From Clostridia bacterium (GTDB lineage: Bacteria > Bacillota > Clostridia > Oscillospirales > UBA644): DNA of 25,745 nucleotides. A program made the position numbers and the translations under genes. The notes beneath the pieces are model-generated. The model did no database searches and was not told the origin of the DNA. It was given only the letters and a program-made list of their open reading frames with translations. The DNA lies in contig WHHJ01000026.1 in NCBI GenBank assembly GCA_014872655.1, forward strand, positions 1 to 25,745, given 5' to 3'. Numbering within the stretch: position 1 is the stretch's first letter; each line of letters starts with the position of its first letter. Positions 15,961 through 23,331 of this stretch are shown piece by piece.

Positions 15961-17082
15961 TCACCTTTCGGAAAGCTTTTGCCAGGTGTTGCGATAAACC
16001 TCGCAACATGTATCAAAATCCAACGGTTCCAATATATGATTATTCAAACTCGGCATTTTTACCGCAAGATGCGCAAATGCCGCCACCTGCTGTTCGGACA
16101 GCACAGGAATCTGCATCGTCTGACGAATCAAATCATACGAGAACCGTTCGTACTGTTCCACACGCTCAAAACCCATCGCCTGCAAAATTACCTGAACCTG
16201 ATCATAACGTCGGAGCACTTCGGGCAAAAGTACCGCACACGCAAATCCGTGCGGATACCCCAGATAATTGGTCAACTGATACCCCATCGAATGCGCCATA
16301 TGAGTTCCGGCCCCGTTAATAGCAAGCCCTGCAAGCAATGAACCGATATATAAATCTCTCCGATTTTCAGCGTTTGAACCGACTTTCGAAAAATCCTGCA
16401 AAGCCGGCATAACCGTTTTCAGAGCCCACAACGCAAAATTTTGCTCAAATAATCCGGCCCGCTTACTCGTATAAGCTTCTACGGCATGACAGATACTGTC
16501 CAGCGCCGTAGAGTACGTAAACTTCTGCGGCAAACTGTACGTATACTTCGGATCGCAAAGCGCATAATCCGCATAACTAAACGGCGTTTTTACGGAACGC
16601 TTTACCACAGAACCCTCTGACGTTGTCGTCAACACGCTGACCGCCGTTACTTCACTGCCTGTTCCTGCCGTGGTACCGATTAAAAGAAGAGGCATCGGCC
16701 GATGACCAAATCGGCTGGAGTCAAAAATATCATTGCCGCGAACCTGTGGATTTGCTGCCAGCAATGCGGCGGCTTTTGCCGCATCCATCGAAGATCCGCC
16801 GCCTACGCCGATCACAAACTCTGCCTTTTCGGAAGCGATAAAATCGACGGCTTTTAAAACCGTTTCATACGACGGATTATTCTCTACCTGGGCAAACATT
16901 GCATACGAAACGCCGCAGTTTTGCAGCCCTTCATATAAATCCGCAAATACAGGGCTGTCGGGATAGAGATGTTTTCCCGTTAAAATAACACATTTTTTGC
17001 CCAACTTGCCGTATCCGTCAAACAACCGCACACAGTCCGGAGTCGAAACGATACGAACCGGCATTCCAAAATCAAACTTCAT
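15961..17082 (-). CDS. iron-containing alcohol dehydrogenase family protein
   Basis: A 373-residue type III (iron-dependent) dehydrogenase. The nucleotide-binding GVGGGSSMDAAKA is at 92-104 and GTTAGTGSE at 136-144. Predicted metal ligands are Asp195 and His199 (LDSICHAVE), His264 (HMAHSMG) and His278 (YPHGFACA), all present. The likely reaction is NAD(P)H-dependent reduction of an aldehyde or the reverse; the substrate cannot be predicted. ATG 17082 is chosen because it lies 5 bp after the stop of the preceding gene and begins the conserved fold (MKFDFGMPVRIVS); an upstream in-frame start at 17133 would overlap that gene. The ribosome binding site is weak. Being next to an NAD-salvage gene may be coincidence. 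Confidence 0.9.
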   Translation of the reverse strand: MKFDFGMPVRIVSTPDCVRLFDGYGKLGKKCVILTGKHLYPDSPVFADLYEGLQNCGVSYAMFAQVENNPSYETVLKAVDFIASEKAEFVIGVGGGSSMDAAKAAALLAANPQVRGNDIFDSSRFGHRPMPLLLIGTTAGTGSEVTAVSVLTTTSEGSVVKRSVKTPFSYADYALCDPKYTYSLPQKFTYSTALDSICHAVEAYTSKRAGLFEQNFALWALKTVMPALQDFSKVGSNAENRRDLYIGSLLAGLAINGAGTHMAHSMGYQLTNYLGYPHGFACAVLLPEVLRRYDQVQVILQAMGFERVEQYERFSYDLIRQTMQIPVLSEQQVAAFAHLAVKMPSLNNHILEPLDFDTCCEVYRNTWQKLSER

Positions 17083-17087
17083 CTTAC

Positions 17088-18530
17088 TCAACACTTTCCG
17101 CTGTCCTGCAAAAGAGACTGCTTCATATTCCAAAGTTTTAAAGATAAATCTACATAATATTCTTGCGGATTTTCAAACCGCAGAACCTCATCCCACAACT
17201 TTTCGATCTGCTGCGCACAATATGTCCGGCTCTGTTCGATTGTCGGCACCTCGTAAACCAACTTTCCACCGATAAAAATCGGCTTTAGCAACTCTTCAAC
17301 CGTATAATCCTGAAACGTTTTCTTTTTCCATGTATGAACCGGATCAAAAAGCGTAATCGGTTTAGAAAAATCAATCTGCTCCTCCTGCAAAGCAATCAAA
17401 TCCGCAACCATTTTTCCTGTTTTTGAAGAAAAAAGCCGATATACTTTCTTATACCCTGGCGTTGTAATCTTCTCCGTATTTTCCGAAAACTTAATTTTAG
17501 GAATATATTTCCCATCCTTTTCTACGGCCACCAATTTGTACACGCCGCCAAAAACGGGCTCACTGCGGGAAGTAATCAAGCGTTCCCCAACGCCGAAATA
17601 ATCCACTTTTGCCCCTTGGTGCAAAATATCCCGAATAATATATTCATCTAAAGAATTCGACACAAAGATCTTACAATCCTGCAGCCCGGCCTCATCCAGC
17701 ATCTCACGCACACGATTAGTCAAATACGTAATATCGCCCGAATCAATCCGCACACCCGCCAACCGTTTTCCCATCGGTTTGAGGACTTCTTCATAGGTCC
17801 GAATCGCATTGGGAACACCCGACTTTAACACATTAAACGTATCAATCAATAACGTACACTGATCCGGATAATATGTTGCATAGGCCCGAAAAGCATCCCA
17901 TTCACTGTCAAACATCTGCACCCACGAATGGGCCATCGTGCCAACAGCCGGAATCCCGCACAACGGTTCGCAAACCGTACACGCCGTTCCGCTGCATCCC
18001 GCAATGTACGAGGCGCGCGCGCCTAAAACGGCGGCATTACTTCCCTGCGCCCGGCGCGAACCGAATTCAAACACAGGCCGCCCTTGTGCCGCCCGAACAA
18101 TCCGGTTGGATTTTGTCGCGATCAAAGACTGGTGATTGATCATCAACAGCAACATCGTCTCCAGCATCTGCGCCTGAATCACAGGTCCCCTCACCGTTAC
18201 AAGCGGCTCATTCGGAAACACCGGCGTGCCCTCCTCAACAGCAAACACATCGCAACAAAACTCAAAATGCTGCAGATACTCTAAAAACTCTTCGCAAAAT
18301 AAATGTTTCGAGCGCAAAAAAGCAATATCCTGCTCAGTAAAATGTAAATGACTCAAATAATCCACTACATCAGCAAGTCCGGCGGCAATCGCAAATCCGC
18401 CGCCGTCAGGAACGCGCCGGAAGTACAAATCAAAACAGGCATTCTCCTCACTCATCCCGGATAAAAAATACCCATTGCCCATCGTAAACTCATAAAAATC
18501 ACACAGCAACGCAACATTATAATCTTCCAC
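17088..18530 (-). CDS. pncB: nicotinate phosphoribosyltransferase
   Basis: A 480-residue NAPRTase that joins nicotinate and PRPP to nicotinate mononucleotide in the Preiss-Handler NAD salvage pathway. Landmarks are DFYEFTMGNGYF (11-22), FDLYFRRVPDGGGFAIAAGL (33-52), EFGSRRAQG (155-163), GTMAHSWVQMF (197-207, His201 being the phosphorylated His of the family) and LLIDTFNVLKSGVPNAI with GVRIDSGDITYLT. The start is GTG at 18530, with AGGAGG 7 nt before it. It heads the ten-gene run behind the promoter at 18569-18597. Confidence 0.95.
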   Translation of the reverse strand: MEDYNVALLCDFYEFTMGNGYFLSGMSEENACFDLYFRRVPDGGGFAIAAGLADVVDYLSHLHFTEQDIAFLRSKHLFCEEFLEYLQHFEFCCDVFAVEEGTPVFPNEPLVTVRGPVIQAQMLETMLLLMINHQSLIATKSNRIVRAAQGRPVFEFGSRRAQGSNAAVLGARASYIAGCSGTACTVCEPLCGIPAVGTMAHSWVQMFDSEWDAFRAYATYYPDQCTLLIDTFNVLKSGVPNAIRTYEEVLKPMGKRLAGVRIDSGDITYLTNRVREMLDEAGLQDCKIFVSNSLDEYIIRDILHQGAKVDYFGVGERLITSRSEPVFGGVYKLVAVEKDGKYIPKIKFSENTEKITTPGYKKVYRLFSSKTGKMVADLIALQEEQIDFSKPITLFDPVHTWKKKTFQDYTVEELLKPIFIGGKLVYEVPTIEQSRTYCAQQIEKLWDEVLRFENPQEYYVDLSLKLWNMKQSLLQDSGKC

Positions 18531-18568
18531 AACTCGCCCTCCTCGTCATCCTAAATACAATTCTTAAT

Positions 18569-18597
18569 ATTATACCATATAAATATGAAGTTTTCAA
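18569..18597 (-). promoter_or_regulatory. sigma-A promoter of the pncB-to-tspO gene run
   Basis: On the minus strand TTGAAA (18597-18592), a 17-bp spacer and consensus TATAAT (18574-18569). The leader to the GTG start is only about 35 nt, too short for a riboswitch. Confidence 0.85.
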
Positions 18598-18697
18598 GAG
18601 AATTCAATCACAAACCCCAATCCCCCAATTTTTTTCACACTTTATATTTGAAAAACAGATACAAAAAACATTTTTATATAAAATTTTATCAAACCTA

Positions 18698-18726
18698 TTG
18701 ACAAACCAGCGCAAACTGTATATACT
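18698..18726 (+). promoter_or_regulatory. sigma-A promoter of the GntR-ABC operon
   Basis: Consensus TTGACA (18698-18703), a 17-bp spacer and TATACT (18721-18726) lie 32 bp before the TTG start. The -10 box lies within the operator-like repeat. Confidence 0.85.
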
Positions 18727-18740
18727 GTATATATACAGTT
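18714..18740. promoter_or_regulatory. operator-like inverted repeat over the -10 box
   Basis: AACTGTATAT (18714-18723) and ATATACAGTT (18731-18740) form a perfect 10-bp inverted repeat with a 7-bp spacer. The spacer starts a further ACTGTATAT, so ACTGTATATATACAGT (18724-18739) is itself palindromic. Its place over the -10 box suggests autorepression by the GntR protein encoded next. Confidence 0.7.
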
Positions 18741-18758
18741 ATATCGGAGGCTGAGCTA

Positions 18759-19130
18759 TTGAATATTATTATCAATAATAAAAACAACGTTCCCATTTAT
18801 GACCAGATTTATTCTCAAATCAAAAATCAAATCATAGCCGGAACATTACAACAAGATCAGGCGCTGCCGTCCATTCGAAATTTAGCAAAAGACCTGCGCA
18901 TCAGCGTCATCACCACCAAACGTGCTTACGACGAGCTAGAACGAGAGGGCTTTATCTATACATTGCCGGCAAAAGGATGTTTTGTCGCATCCAAGAACAC
19001 GGAACTGCTTCGAGAACAGACGCTTCGGCAAATTGAACAGCATATACAAGAAATCATACAACTGAGCGCTTCCTGTAACTTAAGCAAGGAAGAGTTGCTG
19101 GAAATGTTTCAAATCTATCTGGAGGAATAA
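18759..19130 (+). CDS. GntR family transcriptional regulator, YtrA-like
   Basis: A 123-residue regulator: an N-terminal winged helix-turn-helix (VPIYDQIYSQIKNQIIAGTL; LPSIRNLAKDLRISVITTKR; GFIYTLPAKGCFV) followed by only about 45 residues. The short tail is typical of the YtrA subfamily, which usually represses a neighbouring ABC transporter. The start is TTG at 18759, with GGAGG 8 nt before it. The ABC ATPase begins 2 bp after the stop, with GGAGGAA overlapping this gene's end. Probably autoregulated through the repeat at 18714-18740. The inducer cannot be predicted, though cell-wall antibiotics are common for the subfamily. Confidence 0.92.
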   Translation: MNIIINNKNNVPIYDQIYSQIKNQIIAGTLQQDQALPSIRNLAKDLRISVITTKRAYDELEREGFIYTLPAKGCFVASKNTELLREQTLRQIEQHIQEIIQLSASCNLSKEELLEMFQIYLEE

Positions 19131-19132
19131 TC

Positions 19133-19975
19133 ATGAACGCACTTCAAATAAAAAATGCGACGAAAAGATATGACCGCTTTCAATTAAAAAACCTAACTCT
19201 CACACTTCCCAGCGGCTGTATCATGGGCCTGATCGGAGAAAACGGAGCCGGGAAAAGCACCACGATCAAACTCATTTTAGACATGATACATTTAGACAGC
19301 GGAACCATTACCCTTTGGGGTAAAAAGAATTCCGACCATATTCATCTCACCAAACAAGACATCGGTGTAGTATTGGACGAAGTCGGGATTCCTTCCTGCT
19401 TAACAGTAAAACAAGTCGGCAACATCATGAAGCACACTTTTGAAAATTGGGACCAATCGCTTTTTTCCCATTATCTCGACAAACTGTCCATTCCCCGCAA
19501 CAAACCTTATAAAGATTTTTCCAAAGGCAATAAAATGAAGCTCGGCATTGCCATTGCATTGTCACATCATCCTAAATTATTAATTCTGGACGAAGCAACC
19601 TCAGGCCTGGACCCGATTGTACGAGACGAAGTGATCAACCTATTCAACGAATTTACCCGAGATGAAAACCATTCCATTCTCATCAGCTCCCACATTATCA
19701 GTGATTTAGAAAAAATCTGTGACTATATCGCCTTTCTGCATCAAGGAGAACTTCTTTTATGCGAAGAAAAAGATCTTCTCTTGTCAAGATATGGCTTACT
19801 GCAATGTCCACAGGAACAACTGTTACAACTCAATCCTGCTGCCATCAAAGCCAAAAGAATCTCTGCTTACGGAGCCGAAGCACTGGTTTTACGCGACCAA
19901 ATACCGACAACCCTGCCGGTAAACCCGATCAGTCTGGAAGAATTATTTATTTTTTTGATTAAGGAGCGAGCCTGA
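19133..19975 (+). CDS. ABC transporter ATP-binding protein
   Basis: A 280-residue ATPase of the exporter type. Walker A is GENGAGKST (35-43); Walker B is LLILDEA (149-155) followed by TSGLDP; the switch His is His187 in ISSHI. The signature loop is FSKGNKMK (129-136) rather than LSGGQ, as is common in the BcrA/YtrB group. The C-terminal 70 residues lack a known domain. It pairs with the permease starting 1 bp after its stop and is controlled by the GntR gene upstream. Substrate unknown; it may be an antimicrobial peptide or envelope-stress exporter, by analogy only. Confidence 0.92.
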   Translation: MNALQIKNATKRYDRFQLKNLTLTLPSGCIMGLIGENGAGKSTTIKLILDMIHLDSGTITLWGKKNSDHIHLTKQDIGVVLDEVGIPSCLTVKQVGNIMKHTFENWDQSLFSHYLDKLSIPRNKPYKDFSKGNKMKLGIAIALSHHPKLLILDEATSGLDPIVRDEVINLFNEFTRDENHSILISSHIISDLEKICDYIAFLHQGELLLCEEKDLLLSRYGLLQCPQEQLLQLNPAAIKAKRISAYGAEALVLRDQIPTTLPVNPISLEELFIFLIKERA

Positions 19976-19976
19976 A

Positions 19977-20600
19977 ATGAAAGGATTATTATTAAAAGAT
20001 TGGTATATGTCCATTCGGTATTGCCGTGCATTCTTAGTACTTGTAGGCGTGTTTTTGGTAGTATCTTTTTTCGGAAACGACAATCTCTTTTTTCGGATCT
20101 ACCCTACCATGATCGCCAGCATTATCCCCATGTCTCTGATTTCGTACGATGAACGGGATCATTGGACCGTATACAGCGGCACCTTACCGTATACAAGACG
20201 ACAGCTTGTCAGTGCCAAATACCTCATCGGATTATTTTTCGGAGCCTTTTCGTTTTTAATCTCTCTGGCTGCTTTTGCTGTCTGCATGATCACAAATGGA
20301 ACTTTTTCCATAGAATATTTCTTGTTTATAGCGGTTCTGCTTTTGGTACTGGGGCTCATTGGCCCGACGCTTCTCTTGCCGTTTGTTTTTAAATTCGGGG
20401 CTGAAAAAGGCCGGATTATCTTTTATGTCATGATCGGCTTGCTTTCTGCAATCGGCGCTCTGCTTGCCAGCCTTGGTTTTCAAAATGCATTAACCCAACA
20501 CAGTTTTATCATCCTGCTTGTCATTGCAGGACTATCTGTAGGTTTATATGCCCTTTCATGGAATCTGTCCATCTACTTTTACCAAAAGCGAGAACTGTAA
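19977..20600 (+). CDS. ABC-2 type transporter permease
   Basis: A 207-residue polytopic membrane protein that begins MKGLLLKDWY, the common start of short ABC-2 permeases in GntR-ABC operons. About six hydrophobic helices are visible (about 18-35, 42-57, 82-103, 112-133, 144-163, 172-195), with the soluble loop SYDERDHWTVYSGTLPYTRR between helices 2 and 3, characteristic of this family. AAGGAG precedes the ATG. It likely dimerises to form the pore served by the upstream ATPase. Confidence 0.88.
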   Translation: MKGLLLKDWYMSIRYCRAFLVLVGVFLVVSFFGNDNLFFRIYPTMIASIIPMSLISYDERDHWTVYSGTLPYTRRQLVSAKYLIGLFFGAFSFLISLAAFAVCMITNGTFSIEYFLFIAVLLLVLGLIGPTLLLPFVFKFGAEKGRIIFYVMIGLLSAIGALLASLGFQNALTQHSFIILLVIAGLSVGLYALSWNLSIYFYQKREL

Positions 20601-21015
20601 CAGACGCCACCCACACAAAAAACACTCCCGGTTTCCGAGAAAATCCCCACACTTCCGTCTTTCCCAAGAGGATATATGGCACCGGCAACTCCATTACCAC
20701 CACGGACTTTTTCATTTACCCATATACACATAAGACCCGGACAGGTAAATTTCCTGTCCGGGTCTTATCCAATAAATAACACAGGCTCTAGGGACAAACA
20801 AAGGAGCATTTTCCGATTGCTCTGATACCTTTTTTTAATGCACCCACTCCATCAATATTCTACCATGCGCACCAAGAAACGGGCATCGCAATAAATTACA
20901 GCAATAAGGCCATCATTGAACACAAATTTTAAAACTGTTTATCCTTTTTATCCAAAACCCTATAAGTTATAACGCTATAAGCGTCTACCAGGGCAAAATC
21001 AAAAACTGTTCTCTC
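20601..21015. other. intergenic region, hairpin and possible decayed coding pieces
   Basis: This stretch separates the ABC operon from the converging lipase-like gene. It contains the 16-bp hairpin at 20730-20768. On the minus strand, short protein-like pieces in three frames lie at about 20790-21015 (VFDFALVDAYSVITYRVL; NDGLIAVIYCDARFLVRMV; GALKKGIRAIGKCSFVCP). Apparent switches fall at a T4A4 run and near TATTGATGG. They may be a frameshifted remnant or chance. Confidence 0.3.
20730..20768. terminator. terminator-like hairpin after the ABC operon
   Basis: A 16-bp perfect stem (20730-20745 with 20753-20768) has a 7-nt loop and is GC-rich in the middle. Neither side has a real T run (CCAATAAAT on the plus side), so termination is not certain. 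Confidence 0.5.
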
Positions 21016-22425
21016 TCAATACCCTTTTTCCTTTAAATCCGAAACTAGCGAAACATAAAACTCCCGCACGTCAAACCCCGGAATATTTTCCCGATTCAAA
21101 TCGATCATGTCCGCATGCGAAATCCCCCGTGAAGCTTTAGGTTCCACCAAAACAAACCGCTCTCCCCATTGCGCCGACTGCACAGCCACCAGCCCGTCAT
21201 TTTTTCCGTCAAAATGTTTTACAAGCGGATAACTCACATTCAACGGAAATTTTCCGCTTCTTGCCTTTTTACAGTAAGACATCACGCTTTGATACAAGAC
21301 CCCCTCTGCATCCGGAGTGGTCCCGTTACGAGCCTCACAGGACGCTGCTGTCAAATCAGAAACCGCAGACAGAAAATCCGGAGAGGGATCTCCAAATTTC
21401 TTTAATGCAGTATTATAAAAAAGCGCTGTCGTTTCACGCGTTTTCTGCGGAATCTTGTTCAGTAAGTAATCGGCAAAAAGACATCCTCGATGGGGAGTAT
21501 TGATAGTTGTCAGACTGGCCACATACGGTGCCGCACCAAAATGGGAAATCGCCGCACGGCAATCCAATCCGCCCTTTGAATGCGCGATAATGTTTACTTT
21601 CTCACATCCCGTTTGCTGAACGATTTGAACAATGCGCTCCGCCAATTCCTTGCCGCTGTCCGCTACAGAAGCTGCCGATTGCTGATTTCCGTAAAAAATC
21701 GTAGCGCCGTTTTTTTGCAGTTCCGAGCTGATCCTACCCCAATAATTTAAATAGCGAGAATCGCGAAAAAATACACCATGAACCAATAACAACGGATATC
21801 TTGTCTTACAGAAAGACTGCTCAGCGCGTGCCTCATTCAAATAAAACTTTTCTGTCTCCTGTTCTATTTCTGTTTTTACAATTCGCAGCATTTTGACCAA
21901 ATAGTAAATATTCAACCCCAAAATCCAACCGCAAACAGCACCCAAAACGCGATGCTTAAGCCCTAACTGAACCGAAGCAACATACAACCGGATCATCCCG
22001 CTCCAAAATACAACCGACTCGTAAACAACGGCAATCAAGATCTCCAGCATCCAAAACATCAAAGTCTGTATCACAGACTCTACTTTGCCGGAAAATAAAT
22101 TTTGAAACGTTACACACGTATATACCAACTGCAAAACCGTAGTCGGCGTAACACTCACCAGAAAATACAACAAAAGTTCATACCCGTCCGAAAGCGTCTG
22201 AATCCTTTTTGTCGGCCATGTTTTACGCTGTGGCCGGCACACCATCCACAGCAATGCCGCCGTCAGCAAAGCAAACAATACCCCCCAAACTACAACCGAT
22301 CTCCAAGATAATAACCGCTCCGGCAGTAAACGGATCACCAAAAACAGATTCGCGCACGCCAACGCAACAAAACTGAAAAACACCCTTCTTAATATTTTCA
22401 TATACCCTACCTCTAACCTTTTCAT
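21016..22425 (-). CDS. polytopic membrane protein with lipase-like alpha/beta-hydrolase domain
   Basis: A 469-residue protein of two halves. The N-terminal half has about five hydrophobic helices (about 13-32, 42-62, 83-107, 118-150, 160-180). The C-terminal half (208-469) is an alpha/beta hydrolase resembling triacylglycerol lipases: YPLLLVHGVFFRDSRYLNYW (210-229, oxyanion HG), nucleophile elbow AHSKGG (Ser283), NTPHRG, then NDGLV (Asp410) and ISHADMIDL (His437) as the likely triad. It is presumably an esterase or lipase held at the membrane; the side and substrate are unknown. The start could be ATG 22425 (AAAGG 8 nt before) or ATG 22401 (GAGG 8 nt before). It has its own promoter at 22448-22476 and ends against the ABC operon. 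Confidence 0.85.
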   Translation of the reverse strand: MKRLEVGYMKILRRVFFSFVALACANLFLVIRLLPERLLSWRSVVVWGVLFALLTAALLWMVCRPQRKTWPTKRIQTLSDGYELLLYFLVSVTPTTVLQLVYTCVTFQNLFSGKVESVIQTLMFWMLEILIAVVYESVVFWSGMIRLYVASVQLGLKHRVLGAVCGWILGLNIYYLVKMLRIVKTEIEQETEKFYLNEARAEQSFCKTRYPLLLVHGVFFRDSRYLNYWGRISSELQKNGATIFYGNQQSAASVADSGKELAERIVQIVQQTGCEKVNIIAHSKGGLDCRAAISHFGAAPYVASLTTINTPHRGCLFADYLLNKIPQKTRETTALFYNTALKKFGDPSPDFLSAVSDLTAASCEARNGTTPDAEGVLYQSVMSYCKKARSGKFPLNVSYPLVKHFDGKNDGLVAVQSAQWGERFVLVEPKASRGISHADMIDLNRENIPGFDVREFYVSLVSDLKEKGY

Positions 22426-22447
22426 TCAAGCCGCCTTTATTATTTTA

Positions 22448-22476
22448 ACTATATCATATTTTGAAAAAAGATGCAA
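22448..22476 (-). promoter_or_regulatory. promoter of the lipase-like gene
   Basis: On the minus strand TTGCAT (22476-22471), a 17-bp spacer and TATAGT (22453-22448) lie 23 bp before the upstream start codon. Confidence 0.65.
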
Positions 22477-22552
22477 CAATGTACCCAATGATTCAAAATC
22501 AATTTTGCAGCCAATCCCTCAGCTAAATGTTTCCCCACAATATCCAAATATA

Positions 22553-22599
22553 AAGATGCTGGCATCTCGCAAAAAATAATTGCAACACGTCAGCATCTT
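22553..22599. repeat. inverted repeat with nested small hairpins
   Basis: AAGATGCTG (22553-22561) pairs perfectly with CAGCATCTT (22591-22599). Inside lie GCAA/TTGC arms, and GATGC-TG-GCATC (22555-22566) is an alternative fold. Without a T run on either side its function is unclear. Confidence 0.4.
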
Positions 22600-22707
22600 C
22601 CTTGCCAAACTGTTTTGTTAACACTAAATCCAAAATTCTGATATAAACCTGCTTAACGCGCTATACCTGGAAATAGAACAACATCTTTCCTAATAAAAGC
22701 GCACACT

Positions 22708-22748
22708 AAATAAAAGAAAAGAGTCTAAGCACAACAGTGCTCAGACTC
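22708..22748 (-). terminator. intrinsic terminator of tRNA-Ser(GCT)
   Basis: GAGTCT-A-AGCAC pairs with GTGCT-C-AGACTC (22721-22748; one mismatch, 4-nt loop). On the minus strand it is followed by TTTTCTTTTA, just downstream of the tRNA. Confidence 0.75.
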
Positions 22749-22753
22749 CATCA

Positions 22754-22844
22754 TGGCGGAGAAGACGAGATTCGAACTCGTGCGCCAATTTCTTGACCTA
22801 CTCCCTTAGCAGGGGAGCCCCTTCACCAGCTTGGGTACTTCTCC
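22754..22844 (-). tRNA. tRNA-Ser(GCT)
   Basis: A 91-nt class II tRNA on the minus strand. The acceptor is GGAGAAG/CTTCTCC, discriminator G, encoded CCA. The anticodon arm CTCCC-CTGCTAA-GGGAG gives anticodon GCT, reading AGC/AGT. A long variable arm follows, and the T arm is CGAG-TTCGAAT-CTCG. Own promoter and terminator. Confidence 0.95.
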
Positions 22845-22871
22845 ATAAATATAAAGCAGATAACAGTAAGT

Positions 22872-22900
22872 ATTCTATCATAAAAAGTTAGTCCTGTCAA
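22872..22900 (-). promoter_or_regulatory. promoter of tRNA-Ser(GCT)
   Basis: On the minus strand consensus TTGACA (22900-22895), a 17-bp spacer and TAGAAT (22877-22872). Confidence 0.8.
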
Positions 22901-23107
22901 TAGAATTCCTCTAAAATTTTTTAGTTTTTATTATTTTTATAGAAAACTTCTACACACAAAACAGAATCTCTATTTTCATATTGACAAAGTCCTTTACACT
23001 TCGACATAATCATCCATTATCCCAATGAACCTCCAAACGTTATCCTAACGTTCTGCTAAAGAGCAAACAATTGTCTGAAAAAAACTAAAAATGCATCCGG
23101 TTATTTC

Positions 23108-23161
23108 TTGAAAAATAAAATAAAAAAAATGACGCTAAACTTCAGATAAGTTCAGCGCCAT
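23108..23161 (-). terminator. intrinsic terminator of tRNA-Ser(TGA)
   Basis: On the minus strand a 13-bp stem with G-U pairs (TGGCGCTGAACTT with GAAGTTTAGCGTCA; 23130-23161) is followed by TTTTTTTTATTTTATTTT. Confidence 0.8.
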
Positions 23162-23163
23162 GC

Positions 23164-23250
23164 TGGCGGAGAGGAAGAGATTCGAACTCTTGGCTCTTGC
23201 GAGTCACTGGTTTTCAAGACCAGCTCCTTAAACCGCTCGGACACCTCTCC
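23164..23250 (-). tRNA. tRNA-Ser(TGA)
   Basis: An 87-nt class II tRNA on the minus strand. The acceptor is GGAGAGG/CCTCTCC, discriminator G, encoded CCA. The anticodon arm CTGGT-CTTGAAA-ACCAG gives anticodon TGA, reading TCA. The long variable arm and the T arm AGAG-TTCGAAT-CTCT are clear. Confidence 0.95.
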
Positions 23251-23269
23251 ACGTCAATTCAATGCAGTT

Positions 23270-23298
23270 ATTTTATCACAAAAAACCAAGGTTGTCAA
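23270..23298 (-). promoter_or_regulatory. promoter of tRNA-Ser(TGA)
   Basis: On the minus strand consensus TTGACA (23298-23293), a 17-bp spacer and TAAAAT (23275-23270). It lies in the 82-bp gap after sigF, where I see no clear terminator for the sporulation operon. Confidence 0.8.
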
Positions 23299-23331
23299 TA
23301 CCCTATTGAGCATTTATCTAAAACAAAAGAA

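Larger units (their letters stand above)
22426..22753. other. intergenic region upstream of the lipase-like gene
   Basis: It holds the promoter at 22448-22476, an inverted repeat at 22553-22599 and the tRNA-Ser terminator at 22708-22748. No credible coding frame is seen on either strand. Confidence 0.6.
22845..23163. other. spacer between the two tRNA-Ser genes
   Basis: Very AT-rich. It holds the tRNA-Ser(GCT) promoter (22872-22900) and the tRNA-Ser(TGA) terminator (23108-23161). I see no gene in it. Confidence 0.7.

Noticed and set aside
15790..16341. 183-codon plus-strand open frame opposite recJ and the dehydrogenase
   Set aside because: It spans the junction of two clearly coding minus-strand genes and has no family resemblance or start signal.
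18530..18758. Possible riboswitch or NrtR/NadR site upstream of pncB
   Set aside because: The leader is about 35 nt and no conserved palindrome or pairing was found apart from the GntR-side operator.
20521..20715. 64-codon minus-strand open frame beginning MKKSVVVMEL
   Set aside because: It overlaps the 3' end of the ABC permease, lacks a ribosome binding site and has no known family pattern.
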